Source: Hydnum rufescens UP504 (Eukaryota > Basidiomycota > Agaricomycetes > Cantharellales > Hydnaceae). From it: DNA of 64,000 nt. Below are positions 46,751-59,205 of this stretch, one piece after another. The notes under the pieces are model-generated. The model searched no databases. It was not told the DNA's origin and worked only from the letters and a program-made list of their open reading frames with translations. The stretch lies in NCBI GenBank assembly GCA_014904985.1, contig MU128910.1, positions 679,049 through 743,048 on the forward strand. The letters run 5' to 3'. The position numbers were made by a program, and so were the translations under genes. How positions within the stretch are numbered: the stretch's first letter is position 1; the number at the start of each line of letters is the position of its first letter.

Positions 46751-49345
46751 GTAAGTGTGGATTTGTTAGATTTTCAATGCATGTCCCTTGCTGATTCATC
46801 TTTGGGGACATTCATAACATTTAGGGTGTAAGGTGTGGATGGTGTTAGAGTCAATGCATTGGTCCCTTGCTGATTCTCTTCTTGGTCATTCACAACATTA
46901 GCATGTAAGTGTGGATGTGTTAGAATTCAATGCATTGTCCTTGCTGATTCATCTTTTGGTGGCATTCACAACATAGTATGGAAGTGTGGATGTCTTGAAT
47001 TCAAGGCATTGTCCCTGCCTGAATTCATCTTTTGGTGGCATTCACACATAGTATGTAAGTGTGGATGTTGTTAGAATTCAATGCATTGTCCCTTGCTGAT
47101 TCATCTTTTGGTGGCATTCACAACATAGCATGTAAGTGTGGATGTGTTAGAATTCAATGCATTGTCCCTTGCTGATTCATCTTTGGTGGCATTCACAACA
47201 TAGCATGTAAGTGTGGATGTGTTAGAATTCAATGCATTGTCCCTTGCTGATTCATCTTTTGGTGGCATTCACAACATAGGCTGTAAGTGTGGATGTGTTA
47301 GAATTCAATGCATTGTCCCTTGCTGATTCATCTTTGGTGATCATCTCTGTGGTGGCATTCACAACATAGCATGTAAGTGTGGATGTGTTAGAATTCAATG
47401 CATTGTTCCCTTGCTGAATTCATCTTTTTGGTGGCATTCACAACATAGCTTGTAAGTGTGGATGTGTTAGAATTCAATGCATTGTCCCTTGCTGATCATC
47501 TTTTGGTGGCATTCACAACATAGCGTGTAAGTGTGGATGTGTTAGAATTCAATGCATTGTCCCTTGCTGATTCATCTTTTGGTGGCATTCACAACATAGC
47601 CTGTAAGTGTGGATGTGTGCATCGTGTTAGAATTCAATGCATTGTCCCTTGCTGATTCATCTTTTGGTGGCATTCACAACATAGTATGTAAGTGTGGATG
47701 TGTTAGAATTCAATGCATTGTCCCTTGCTGATTCATCTTTTGGTGGCATTCACAACATAGCTTGTAAGTGTGGATGTGTTAGAATTCAATGCATTGTCCC
47801 TTGCTGATTCATCTTTTGGTGGCATTCACAACATAGCTATGTAAGTGTGGATGTGTTAGAATTCAATGCATTGTCCCTTGCTGATTCATCTTTTGGTGGC
47901 ATTCACAACATAGTATGTAAGTGTGGATGTGTTAGAATTCAATGCATTGTCCTGCTGATTCATCTTTTGGTGCATCACAACATAGCATGTAAGTGTGGAT
48001 GTGTTAGAATTCAATGCATTGTCCCTTGCTGATTCATCTTTTGGTGGCATTCACAACATAGTATGTAAGTGTGGATGTGTTAGAATTCAATGCATTGTCC
48101 CTTACTGATTTATCTTTTGGTGGCATTCACAACATAGTATGTAAGTGTGGATGTGTTAGAATTCAATGCATTGTCCCTTGCTGATTCATCTTTTCATGGC
48201 ATTCACAACATAGGCTGTAAGTGTGGATGTGTTAGAATTCAATGCATTGTCCCTTGCTGATTCATCTTTTGGTGCATTCACAACATAGTATGTAAGTGTG
48301 GATGTGTTAGAATTCAATGCATTGTCCCTTGCTGATTCATCTTTTGGTGGCATTCACAACATAGCTGTAAGTGTGGATGTGTTAGAATTCAATGCATTGT
48401 CCCTTGCTGATTCATCTTTTGGTGGCATTCACAACATAGCTATGTAAGTGTGGATGTGTTAGAATTCAATGCATTGTCCCTTGCTGATTCATCTTTGGTG
48501 GCATTCACAACATAGTATGTAAGTGTGGATGTGTTAGAATTCAATGCATTGTCCCTGCTGATTCATCTTTTGGTGGCATTCACAACATAGCTATGTAAGT
48601 GTGGATGTGTTAGAATTCAATGCATTGTCCCTTGCTGATTCATCTTTTGGTGGCATTCACAACATAGTATGTAAGTGTGGATGTGTTAGAATTCAATGCA
48701 TTGTCCCTTGACTGATTCATCTTTTGGTGGCATTCACAACATAGTATGTAAGTGTGGATGTGTTAGAATTCAATGCATTGTCCTTGCTGATTCATCTTTT
48801 CATTCACAACATAGCTGTAAGTGTGGATGTGTTAGAATTCAATGCATTGTCCCTTGCTGATTCATCTTTCGTGGCATTCACAACATAGCTGTAAGTTGTG
48901 GATGTGTTAGAATTCAATGCATTGTCGCCTTGCTGATTCATCTTTTTGTGGGAATTCACAAGCATAGGATTAAGGTGTGGATGTGTTAGAATTCAATGCA
49001 TTGTCCCTTGCCATTCATCTTCTGTGTGGCATTCACAACATAGCCATGTAAAGTTGGATGTGTTAGAATTCAATGCTTTTCCCTTGCTGATTCATCTTTT
49101 GGTGGCATTCACAACATAGCATGTAAGTGGTGATGTGTTTAGAATTCAATGCATTGTCCCTTGCTGATTCATCTTTTCATGCATTCACAACATAGGTTGT
49201 AAGTGTGGATGCCTTGGAACTGAAAGCACCACCCCTCACTAACCCATCCTCAAATGACCTTGACAATGTAGGCAGTAAGTCTGGATGCCTTGCAATTCAA
49301 TGCATCACCCCTTGCTGATTCCTTTTTGGGGTGCATTCCAATGCA
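46751..49345. repeat. 76-bp satellite array, about 34 copies, intron-like monomer
   Basis: Head-to-tail monomers begin GTAAGTGTGGATGTGTTAGA, carry an EcoRI site (GAATTC) and ATGCAT, then CCCTTGCTGATTCATCTTTT, and end CACAACATAG with 2-4 variable bases before the next GTAAGT. Central copies differ by one or two bases. Copies at both ends (46751-47050 and 48890-49345) are more diverged, as expected if unequal crossing-over keeps the middle uniform. Not a CRISPR array: there are no spacers. Confidence 0.95.
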
Positions 49346-50696
49346 GCCAGATGTTCAGATCTCTTAGGATTCAATGTATCATTGCTTCGCTGATGTCCCA
49401 CTTGGTGATTTTGCCCACATAGGAGGTCTGCCCACATCTCCCACCCCTTCATTCATCATATCTCAATCTCTTCCTTGGTGGCATGTATGCCTTAGGATGT
49501 ATGTCCACACCTCTTACTATTCAGTCTATGGTCCCTGGCTCATACACCTTTTTCTGATATTTACAATTCAGCTTGTGAGTTCCTAGATCTATACAATGCA
49601 ATCCTATTCTGTTTTCCAACTGCACTCCTTACAATTTCATTGATCACAGGATAATGTAAGTCACATAATGTGGCAAACCCAAATGATTCTGTCCAATTGC
49701 AATATTAATCATTGCTCACCTGTTCCTTCATTCTATCTGGTAAATATTGTCAATCCTCACTCCCAACCTTGCCCTATCTCACATAAGTTTTATTAGGTGC
49801 TCAAATATGCAGGGAGCAAGGCCTGCACACCCTTCCTCAAACTGTTGGTCAGTCTAGGTTTTCATTAATTCTCCACCTCCAGGGCATCTAAGCCTTCATT
49901 CTAGCATCCCCAGTCCATCCCATCCAATAAGAATGTTCAATATCTGGTGTTTATTTGTTGTCAGTGTTGACACCAATTCTAAGTGCACAGGAGATTGCTT
50001 ATCTTGGCTTGTTAAACTAGTGGTCATTCTTTGGACTCGGGGGGAGAGGAATGCAGATTTGCCTACTGCTAGGTCTATCCAGGACCAAATCAAGGATGAT
50101 GGAGGTTTCCCAGGAGCTACTTCATTTTATATTACAAGGAAACTTGCCAAGCTCATTGATGAATATACAGCATTGTAGGCATCATGTGCAATCCCTGTAT
50201 CCAGAAGTGATGTCCTCCAATTTCATTGTGCTCAATAATCAACTCTGACAGGCATTATAATTAATTGACATTTGCTTCTGCCTGTGGACTTACCCATCAG
50301 AGTATCATTATTCATCAAGTCTATTGTATGGCACCTGCATCTTCAAATGCCCTTGCCTCCTCTCTCCCTCCATTCAGTCAGGGGGTTATTGTCATCCTTT
50401 CCATAATTATTGGCATTTTTCTTGTTATTATTGCCTGCATATTCAGGCCTAGACCAGCAGGCTGTGGGCTGGGTAATCAATCAGTGGCAGCATCTGCAGC
50501 CTTGTCAGCACCCCTCATCCCCTCACCCCCTGCATGAGTCAATGCAGTTGCCAGTCCAGACTCCTCCTCCTCCTACTCCTCCCCCATTTCCTGATTCCTC
50601 ACCACCCATCCCAATCCCTGCTCCCTCAGCATCACTACAATCCTTTGACACCTTAAGGGTACCCAGGCATACACTGCCTTGGAGGTATATGTGCTA
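49346..50696. other. Low-complexity flank, possible small membrane peptide
   Basis: AT-rich DNA. One frame from an ATG at 50328 to 50537 encodes 69 residues with a convincing hydrophobic helix (VIVILSIIIGIFLVIIACIF). No homologue comes to mind and there is no context to support expression, so I do not call it a gene. Confidence 0.3.
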
Positions 50697-51109
50697 AGGA
50701 GGATGCATATGGAAGTTGGGCATAGCCATGTGGTGTCAGGGCAACACTGCCATCAAAGCCACAGACAGAAAGAGGAAAGAGATTAATTAACCAGATGCTA
50801 TTGCAGTGGGAATCCTGAGTTACACCACACAAGCAAGGGACACACAAGTCTCACACCTATTGCAGTGGGAATCCTGAGAGATTGAAACTGGTGATCCCCC
50901 AACTGCAAAGGGCTATAAGTACTACTTCCTGCACACAGCCACCACAGCCTCCACAGCCCATCAAGATGATACATCCCCATCATGGACACAGCCCATCAAT
51001 CAGCCTCCACAGCCACCATCACTAAGCCTCACTAAGCTGACACAGCTGTGTTACAAATCCTGTGTGCACCTCCACATGGCTATGCCCTAACTTCCATATG
51101 CATCCCCCT
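50697..51109. mobile_element. MITE with ~38-bp inverted ends and TA duplications
   Basis: A 413-bp non-coding unit. The left end starts AGGAGGATGCATATGGAAGT and runs through GGGCATAGCCATGTGG to about 50733. The right end, read in reverse complement, starts AGGGGGATGCATATGGAAGT and runs through the same block to about 51073. One base differs and one is inserted. TA flanks both sides (50695-50696 and 51110-51111), as in Tc1/mariner-type insertions. A 22-bp exact direct repeat lies inside (50798 and 50857). Confidence 0.85.
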
Positions 51110-51136
51110 TACAGGCTGGTCAGCCAATTATCTATG

Positions 51137-51181
51137 TCTAACTAGATACAATGAGAGTTGCATTCAAACCATCTAGTTAGA
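51137..51181. repeat. 11-bp perfect hairpin
   Basis: TCTAACTAGAT at 51137-51147 pairs with ATCTAGTTAGA at 51171-51181. Two GGGGCCCC blocks follow at 51193 and 51246. Role unknown. Confidence 0.5.
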
Positions 51182-51333
51182 TATATAGGCCTGGGGCCCC
51201 TCAGAACCAACTTCAAAGGCCATACATTGTGTAAGTTCACTGCTAGGGGCCCCAGAAAATAACTTAGGAAAATAACTTCAAACCAATAATTATTTTCCAA
51301 GGTCATGTACAAACCTGTAGGTACTACAAAAAC

Positions 51334-52137
51334 TTATAACTCATTAGAAGATTCCTCTTCATCACTGCTATCTACCTCATTACCTCCATCACTTGAACAA
51401 TTCTTATCAACCAAGTCCATGGCAGCAATGAGGGCAGAATCCCCAGGTATGGGAGTGGGTTCCAGCTCAAAGTCTTCCCCATCATCAGAGCTGTCCACAC
51501 TCTCCTCAGCATCTGGGTTGTGGAGAACATCTAGAGGTTGCCTTGTCTGTTGTTGGATCCCAGCATGTCCTGCTAAAACAGTCATGCGATCCAACTGAGG
51601 TTTGCTGAGGGTGTTCTGTGCATCAGGTGCATCCAGTCCATCTGATACATCTGTTGGGCACAAAGTATTAATTGAGTGTTCCCACCTTCTGCCCAAGTCT
51701 GTAAGCCACTGGACACGCTCTAGCATGAGGAAATGTACATCAGGGTCCCCTATAGGACAGGCCATGTCAGCAGATTATTCAACAAATGGAAATATCAATT
51801 CCTCACCTTCGCAAGCCCCCAAAGCTGCCATGAGTGCCGCAGATTCTTCCTCAAACCAAAGCTGCAATGAGTACAGCTCCCGTTCACAGAGAGAAAGCTC
51901 ATCACGACAATTTGTGAGTTCTTGAACAAGTTGGATGCCATTTTGGACATCTTCATCACCAAGCCAAGGCAGCACCTTCCCCTCAAACTTGTCATCCACA
52001 AGCCCAACATCCTGCCAGATGTCATTGTCCACATCAAGGTTGAAAAGACCCTTGATGTTGATGGGGGGAGGGATGACTGCATTCTGAGGAATTGTCAGGG
52101 CCACGCTGCGACGAGGGCACCAAACAAATGTAAACAC
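51334..52137 (-). pseudogene. C-terminal remnant of a second KDZ transposase
   Basis: One frame with a single in-frame TAA near 51770. It aligns by eye with the tail of the intact KDZ transposase: IPPPINIKGLFNLDVDNDIW against IPPMLTMDGLYKLDVDQDIW, and the shared pattern of a PWL motif, an ELTNCRDEL coiled coil and an acidic Ser/Asp-rich end. The catalytic part is absent. Divergence shows it is an older, different copy. Confidence 0.72.
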
Positions 52138-52730
52138 AAATAATTCCGGCTAAGTCCGGTGTAAGTCCAGCTAAGTCCGCAAGAATCCGGGCAAGAATGA
52201 GATAAGGAGGTTAGGGATGTCGGAGGAGCGGTCCAGCTGCCTGGAAGGGACTAGGCGGAAATGAGCACAGCGGTCCTTAAGCTCGTGGAGTCGACTGGAT
52301 AATACTCGGAGCTGTAGTCCGGAGTAACAGCGGAAATCCTGAGATTATGTAATATGAATACGGAATACATGAAGGCTGACCTGTAGTCCGGAGTAACAGT
52401 GGAAATCCTGAGAGACCAAAGCTGGGGTCTCTGGACTTCGCTCTCGGACTACTTATACATGATGACTATACTACGGGCAGGCTGGTCAGACAGTCTTAGG
52501 GGCCTTAAAAGGTATGTCATTTTGATATCTGTATAGTGCCTGATAGGCTTGTATTATGTTTGATATCAAAAAGTGATCAAAAGAGTATTTGATAGCAAAA
52601 GAGTCGGGTTTGAGCTCAATTTGAGATCAATTTGAGATCAACTTTGGAACTTGTAGAATTCTGCAATGCTTTACTGTAGTGCAGACGAGACATTTTATTA
52701 TGCAAAGCATTTACATGGTTAAAGGAAATA
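52138..52730. other. Non-coding spacer between KDZ remnant and KDZ gene
   Basis: Contains the motif CTAAGTCCG twice (52152-52188) and a 33-bp near-exact direct repeat starting CTGTAGTCCGGAGTAACAG (about 52311 and 52381). These may belong to the KDZ element terminus, which I cannot delimit. Confidence 0.45.
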
Positions 52731-55700
52731 TTATTCTGAATCCAAATCTAGTTCTACAATTGCTTGGTCCACTGTGGCTATCAAACCAGCTTCCTCCAGC
52801 TCAAAGAACTCCTCCAGCTCACCACCCTCCGAGTCATCATCTGAACTTGCATCAAAATCATCAAGATTCCTTCTACTTTGAGAATTATGGTCCGGGCATG
52901 GCGGGGTTGTAGTGGCAACTAAAGATTCTTGTTCCAATTGCACTCGGACATTAGACTGAACACCATAATGTTGATGTAGTGCCAAAGGCATTCGAACTGA
53001 GTCCCAACTTGGAGCACCAGGAGCAATGGGCACTTGGACTATGTCCTTTTTCCAAGCTGTCATCCAGTCATACAGTTGGTGTGCCCGCAGAAGCCCAAAA
53101 TACGAGACATCTTCATCCTTGGATCCCATGAAGAGGTCCATTGCAGCTGAATACTCTTCATGGAACCACGTCCGAAGGTTGGCATGCTCACCCTTGCACC
53201 TCTCAAGCTCCTGCTGGCAGCTGGCCACCTCCTGTGAGATCCGGATACCTTCTTTGACTGAGGGATCTGCCAACCAAGGGGGCACAACTCCATCCGGGAA
53301 ATCCGCAATATCGCCTCGAGAATCTTCCCATATATCTTGATCCACATCCAGCTTGTACAGGCCATCCATTGTGAGCATCGGCGGAATGTATGCATCTCTC
53401 CGAATACCTCCCCTTCCCCTAAGCACAACCAGTTCCTTTAGCCTTGCATTGTATTTCTTTACAGTGGCCTCAATCCCACCGGATCGGTTTTTCACAGCTT
53501 TCTCGACATGGGCCTTTGTCTTCTGGTCCAAGATGCGACTCGAGTTCGCGCGGTCCAATGTGGCAAGCTCGAACTTCCTAGCCCTCAGCTTCTTCAGAAG
53601 TTGCTCATGAAGTGCACAGAGGTTCAGCTGAATATTGACCCATTTATCCTTCTTGAGCCTATTTAACTCAGATGCAGACGCACGGTCGGTTAGCCGCAGC
53701 TCATCGGTCTTCTTGTTGATCGTGGTCTCCAATCGCCGGATGGCCTCCTTCAGCAGCCTGACTTTTTCCTGCCACTCCGCCTGCACTTCATTGCTTGCAG
53801 TCGTGTCATCTTGGACCAAATCATTCCCCTCAGCAATCAAATCCTTGAGATTCCCTCGCTGAGCCTCAAGGGTTGCCGTCAGAGATATGATCCGTTCCAC
53901 AGCTCGGGCACCTTTCGTCTGAGACTGGCGTGAAACAGGTTGGCTGTGATATTCTCGTTGGGCTTTGAACTGCTCCATTAAGTAACTGGGAGAGCGGTCA
54001 CCGAGCTTCATCTCTGCCTCTTCTAGGCGGTGCTGCAACCGATCAATTCGACCTTGGAGCCACTTTCCCATTCCCATGCGCTTCCCGTCATCAATGTGCT
54101 CCACCTGGAGGTCAAGAATGAAGAGACGCCGGTGATAGCCTGTCACCCGCAACCCAGGGATAAGCCTGCGAAGCTCACTCCAAAACCGCTCACACCCTTC
54201 GCCATCTGAGAGTCCCCAGAGCTCTGATTTGCGAGGATGATACCAGAGCTGGCATGCCCATTGATGACCGTACGCATGGAAAATCGAAACCCCCCACTCC
54301 AAGCGAGGCAGCCATTCCGGCATGAATCTCCACTTTTTCAGAGTCTGGTCCATCTGACAGCCAATGTCATACAGGGCCCCAATTCTCCAGTGACTCGGTA
54401 CGTGCTTCAGGACGGTCTCCAACAGCGCAAAGACATAGAACTGCTTCTCTCCTGCAGTCCACATGCTTGCAACAGCAAGTGGTATGTCATGACGGCACAG
54501 TAGAGCTATTACCCCAGTATCTTCAAAATACTGGGTTGACGCCTTGACGCGATCTTCATCTGCAGCAATAAATGACTGCCGACATGCATCATAGGTCGAG
54601 TTCGGTGCATGGAGGCCTGGTTCCACCGTATCATCCTCCGGGTGATCTGCATAATAATCGGTGCCCTCGTTGGCTGTGCGTTTCGGTCCCATGCGTGCTG
54701 GCCTTGCAGGACGAGTCTCCAGGATTTTCCTTTCCCAGGACTCCAAATAGTCCCTCGACAACACGATTGTCTTGGGTGAAGTGACTGGGGGATCGCATGC
54801 CCCTGTCTCTCCCTCATGACCATGTCGTCGGTCTTCGTTGCGGATCCGCTTAAGTTGGAAATTTGCATCAATGCAAACTATGAGCTGGACTCTACACTAC
54901 AAGTTTCATTGCAGTCAGAATGACTATTATCCCGGCTTGTCACAGATAATAGCCTACTCACGGCATATTACGTGTGTCTGTATGATTTCCTCCAAAACAA
55001 AGTGGGCATCGCGACCTCAAGTATTCACTGGGGCGGGTATGGTCGGCAGGAATGAAATTTGAGCAGACGTCAGGAGGCAGATCGGCAGACACACGAGTGA
55101 GAACGGTGGCAGGAGCATTAACTGAAGCATTTGCAGGAGTTGAGTTTGCAAACAGCTTCGGATCGCTCTGAACGTTGACATATCCCCGCTCATGTACCGG
55201 CGTTCTCTCGTCCAACTCTGAGATCAACCCTCTCTTATCATCCTGCACAATTCGAGTAATCTCTGCCCTGACCAACCGAACAAGCACCTGATAGTGCGCA
55301 AGTGCATTCGCAAAGCGTCGCCGAAATGAATCTCCTGTTGCAAACTCATAGCCACGAGCTTTGAGGTACTCGACCAGAGTCGCGGCCCATGCTCTTTCAT
55401 TGGGTGCCGTATGAAGAAATAGGGAGGCCACAAATTCGAGCATGTCGAGACTGACTGCCAATGTGGGGAAAAGAGGTGCACATGGGAAGAAACCGCGCTC
55501 GACAAGCTGGATGGCAGCCAGACGGCATGGACAGACCGTCAGCACAACCTCTTCCAGTCGCTCCATGGAAACGCAGAGAACCCGAAGGGGTCGAGGTGCC
55601 CCACATCTACATACTGCAGGACTATGGGGCTCTTCTGCCGAGAGGTCTGAGAAGCGCCCCCGAGCGACCTTCATGTAGGGACGGATAAGGCTGGGTAACA

Positions 55701-55950
55701 CCTCTCTGTTCCATCTATCTGCTTGAGCAAGTTTACGAAGTGCATGCCGAGATCGTTTGTCCTTCATTACTTGTATTTTACTCTGGCTCGTTTCAGCTGC
55801 ATATTGCACATCCACATGGTCCCAGCTGAAGTACTCGGAACGTGTAAGGGGAGGATCAGGAGGGAATCGAGGCGAGACCGATGTTTCGAGGGAGGGCAAA
55901 GGCGAATCGGCAATGTCTCGGGCAGATGCAGGTATAGAAGGGGCCATCAT
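52731..55950 (-). CDS. KDZ (Kyakuja-Dileera-Zisupton) transposase, apparently intact
   Basis: Cut-and-paste-type transposase with a DDE core. Exon 1 is 54962-55950 (ATG at 55950) and exon 2 is 52731-54891; a 70-nt intron (GTGAGT ... TGTAG) joins them in phase, giving 1049 residues. The N-terminal CxC1-like cysteine cluster has CRCGAP, LCVSM, CPCRLAAIQLV and GFFPCAP. CPLCFGGNHTDTR comes just before the intron. Catalytic blocks: CIDANFQLKR (first Asp), GALYDIGCQMDQTLKKW (second Asp), GLSDGEGCERFWSELR (Glu), followed by GYHRRLFILDLQ. A long coiled coil and an acidic tail ending VELDLDSE complete it. No frameshift or premature stop is visible, so it could be active. Confidence 0.88.
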
Positions 55951-56243
55951 GCCCTAGGCCTTTTGGATGGAGGGGGCTCATGCTCACTACCTCGATTTGG
56001 AGGTAGTTTTTGTTTTTGGTGCGTTCGTTTCTCCCTCCTCTTCTTGGCAGCCACGACTGCAGCCAACATTATGTGAAAGCAGAGCAAGAAACTCGGAAAT
56101 GGTATTGATGAGGCCGTACAATAGGAACGAATGATAGGCGAGGTGGCGTGTAGGTGAGAAAAAACTTGACAATGGATGGATGGCCGATTCACGCAAGAGA
56201 CTGCACTGCACGACTGGCAAGAATAATGGCGACTGCAGGTGAA

Positions 56244-57577
56244 ACTGCGGTGTGACACTACCCGATGCTTTGAGATGGTGACAGGGTAGCGAGAAAAAAC
56301 TCGAAAAAAGAGCTGGTTCACGCAAGAGATGGCACGGATAATGGCGACTGCAGACGAAACTGCGGTGTGACACTACCCGATGCTTTGAGGGAGGGTGACG
56401 GGATGATGTACAGGCGAGGTAACGCTTGAAAAAAGAGCTAGTTCGCGCAAGAGATGGCACGGATAGTGGCGACTGCAGACAGAACTGCGGTGTGACACTA
56501 CCCGATGCTTTGAGAGAGGGTGACGAGATGATGTATGGGTGAGATAAAAAAGAGCTGGTTCGCGCAAGAGGTGGCACGGATAGTGGCGACTGCAGACGGA
56601 ACTGCGGTGTGACACTACCCGATGCTTTGAGAGAGGGTGACGAGATGGTGTATGGGCGAGATAACAGTCGAAAAAAAGAGCTGGTTCGCTCAAGAGATGG
56701 CACAGATAGTGGCGACTGCAGACAAAACCGCGGTGTGACACTACCCAATGCTTTGAGAGAGGGTGACGAGATGATGTATGGGTGAGATAAAAAAGAGCCG
56801 GTTCGCGCAAGAGGTGGCACGGATAGTGGCGACTGCGGATAAAACCGCGGTGTGACACTACCCGATGCTTTGAGGGAGGGTGACGAGATGATGTATGGGC
56901 GAGATAACAGTCGAAAAAAAGAGCTGGTTCGCTCGAGAGATGGCACGGATAGTGGCGACTGCAGACAAAACCGCGGTGTGACACTACCCAATGCTTTGAG
57001 AGAGGGTGACGAGATGATGTATGGGTGAGATAAAAAAGAGCTGGTTCGCGCAAGAAGTGGCACGGATAGTGGCGACTGCGGACAAAACCGCGGTGACACT
57101 ACCCGGTGCCTTGAGAGAGGGCGATGAGGTGACGTGTGAGCGAGATAATGCTCGGAAAAAAGAGCTGGTTTGTGTAATAAATAGCATGGATAGTGGCGAC
57201 TGCAGTTGAAACTGCGGTGTGACACTACCCGGTGCCTTGAGGAGGGTGATGAGGTGACGTGCGAGTGAGATAATGCTTGAACAAACAGAGGATCCACGCA
57301 AGAGATGGCACGGATAGTGGCGACTGCAAAACTGCGGTGTGACACTACCCGGTGCCTTGAGAGAGGGCGACGAGGTGACGGGTGAGTGAGATAACGTTCA
57401 AAAACAACAGAGGATCTGTGCAAGAACACGGATAGTGGCGACTGCAGTCAAAACTGCAGTGTGACACTACCCGGTGCCTTGAGTGAGATAACGCTGGAAA
57501 AAAAAAGGGGATCTGCGCAAGAGAAGGCACGACTCAGTCGAAACTGCAGTGTGACACTACCCGGTGCCTTGAGAGAG
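56244..57577. repeat. ~117-125-bp minisatellite, about 12 copies
   Basis: Each unit contains GGTGTGACACTACCCGATGC, TTTGAGAGAGGGTGACGAG, an A-run, GAGCTGGTTCGCGCAAGAG and GGATAGTGGCGACTGCAG. Units right of about 57080 read CCCGGTGCCTTGAG; those to the left read CCCGATGCTTTGAG or CCCAATGCTTTGAG. Unit length varies with the A-run and an 8-10 bp indel. A 480-codon frame across it on the minus strand is a by-product of the repeat. Confidence 0.92.
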
Positions 57578-59205
57578 AGCAGCGATGTCACATCGACATT
57601 ACTATTAATAATATTGCACATCGTGACAAATCCGTATGCTACATTTTTGCGCGGGAATGAGTGGAACGATAGCACCAGGACATCACGCAGGTGGGGAAGT
57701 GGCGAAGGTGGGAAAAGAAAGGCCATTAAAAGATAGGGGGTACGGTAGAAAGGGGTGGAAAGAAGGGGCCACGGATTTGAAAAGGGCCGTAGCTCAAGGA
57801 ATAAAATACTGTCGGGGTAGACGATGTGTGCAGACGCCATCAATCGTGCCCTTCACGCTTGCATCACCGCCCCCATTGGACCAAACCAGAACCATGGGGT
57901 CCCGGTGTTTCTTCTGAAACTTCGGAAACCTCAATTGCGTTGCTGCAGAAGCTAAATCAGTCGAGCTAGATTCAGCACTCGAAGCCACATTGGTGGCAGG
58001 TGATTTCCCCTCGCTCCGTACACGCTTCGCAGTAGAGTCCTTTTCCACGGACTCGGTCGCCTTCCGCTTCGAGTTCGACGTCTCGATTGGGCGAACACGG
58101 GCGGCTCCTTTCCTGTCGTCCACAAGCTCCACTTGGGGAATGCCACCGGATTACTTGCCAAAGATGAAGGCCTTTGATACACCCCGGAGTGCAGCCGTCC
58201 CATGTCTTGACGAAGGCACTCTCGGTCCTCAGGGTCTCTGGCGATGGCCGCCAATGACTTGGTAGAGTTGCCCCTCCTCGTCATCGTCAAAAACCGCTTG
58301 ATTTGATTGTCCTTGAGGCGTTCAAACCCCCACAATCGAAGTTGTTTTTCTGAATTAGGCATACATTCCGACACCACGATTGGTATGTCGGGTTTGCCTT
58401 TGAGAACGGTTGAATACGGATGTACACCAACGAATGACGTTTTCGCATGTTCGACGGAATCGGAAGACACCTCAAGAACAAGGGCTGATAACTGGATGTG
58501 TTTTCGAGAATGAGAATTGAAACCAAAAGAGAGCGCAGTGCAGAACGTACTGAATATTGGCCCCAAACTGATACCAGTTGGACCTCAGCTATTATGCACC
58601 ATCCTACCAGCATACCTAATCCCTTCGAAAACAGCTTCTCTTTGTGGTCGATCCAATGGTTGGGTCGAAATCCACTGTCCATAAGGGGGACACCCGTGCA
58701 AACGAAGAGATTGGATAACTCGACCATCGCGAAAAACAAGGGGCTAATGCGAAGCAGTGAATTTCGCACTGAGCCTGGGCTCGTGGTAGATTCTCAGACT
58801 TCGAGGAGAGTACTGTACGGTAGAGTGTAGACGGCCCGAAGTCAAGAAAGAATTTTGAATCCGAACCGATCCAAAACGGAAAACCAGACTGAGCTAGGTT
58901 GATGAAATAATGTACATACCATACAGCTCGCAAACAATTTTGGAATCCAATACACCCATTCCGCTCAAATTCTACTGAAGAAAAAGCCGCGGAAGCCATA
59001 CCAGAATCCAGTCCACCCGCATAGGAACCAGAACCAGCGTCTCTGCTGATTGTAAAGATCGAAGCAGAAATCCTCAAATTACGGGTCTCCTCAAGGTAAA
59101 CACACATTACTGAATATTCAATTTCCTCTTTTATTTAAAAAAAAGATAACAACAAAATTAGAATCGGTTGCTACAGTATATACTTGACTGCGGACTTCCA
59201 AATCC
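57578..59205. other. Unresolved region with possible decayed gene (minus)
   Basis: Several minus-strand frames look partly coding: EKQLRLWGFERLKDNQIKRF with TRRGNSTKSLAAIARDPEDR around 58190-58350, and a lysine-rich segment (SNSKRKATESVEKDSTAKR) ending LVWSNGGGDASVKG near 57860. They lie in different frames and I cannot join them with convincing introns. Probably a broken gene; no family recognised. Confidence 0.3.

Noticed and set aside
46751..49345. CRISPR array
   Set aside because: Direct tandem monomers without unique spacers, in a eukaryotic genome.
55987..57429. 480-codon minus-strand open frame with repeated RHRVVSHR-type motifs
   Set aside because: It is the translation of the ~120-bp minisatellite; several frames are open there because of the repeat, and there is no start context or domain.
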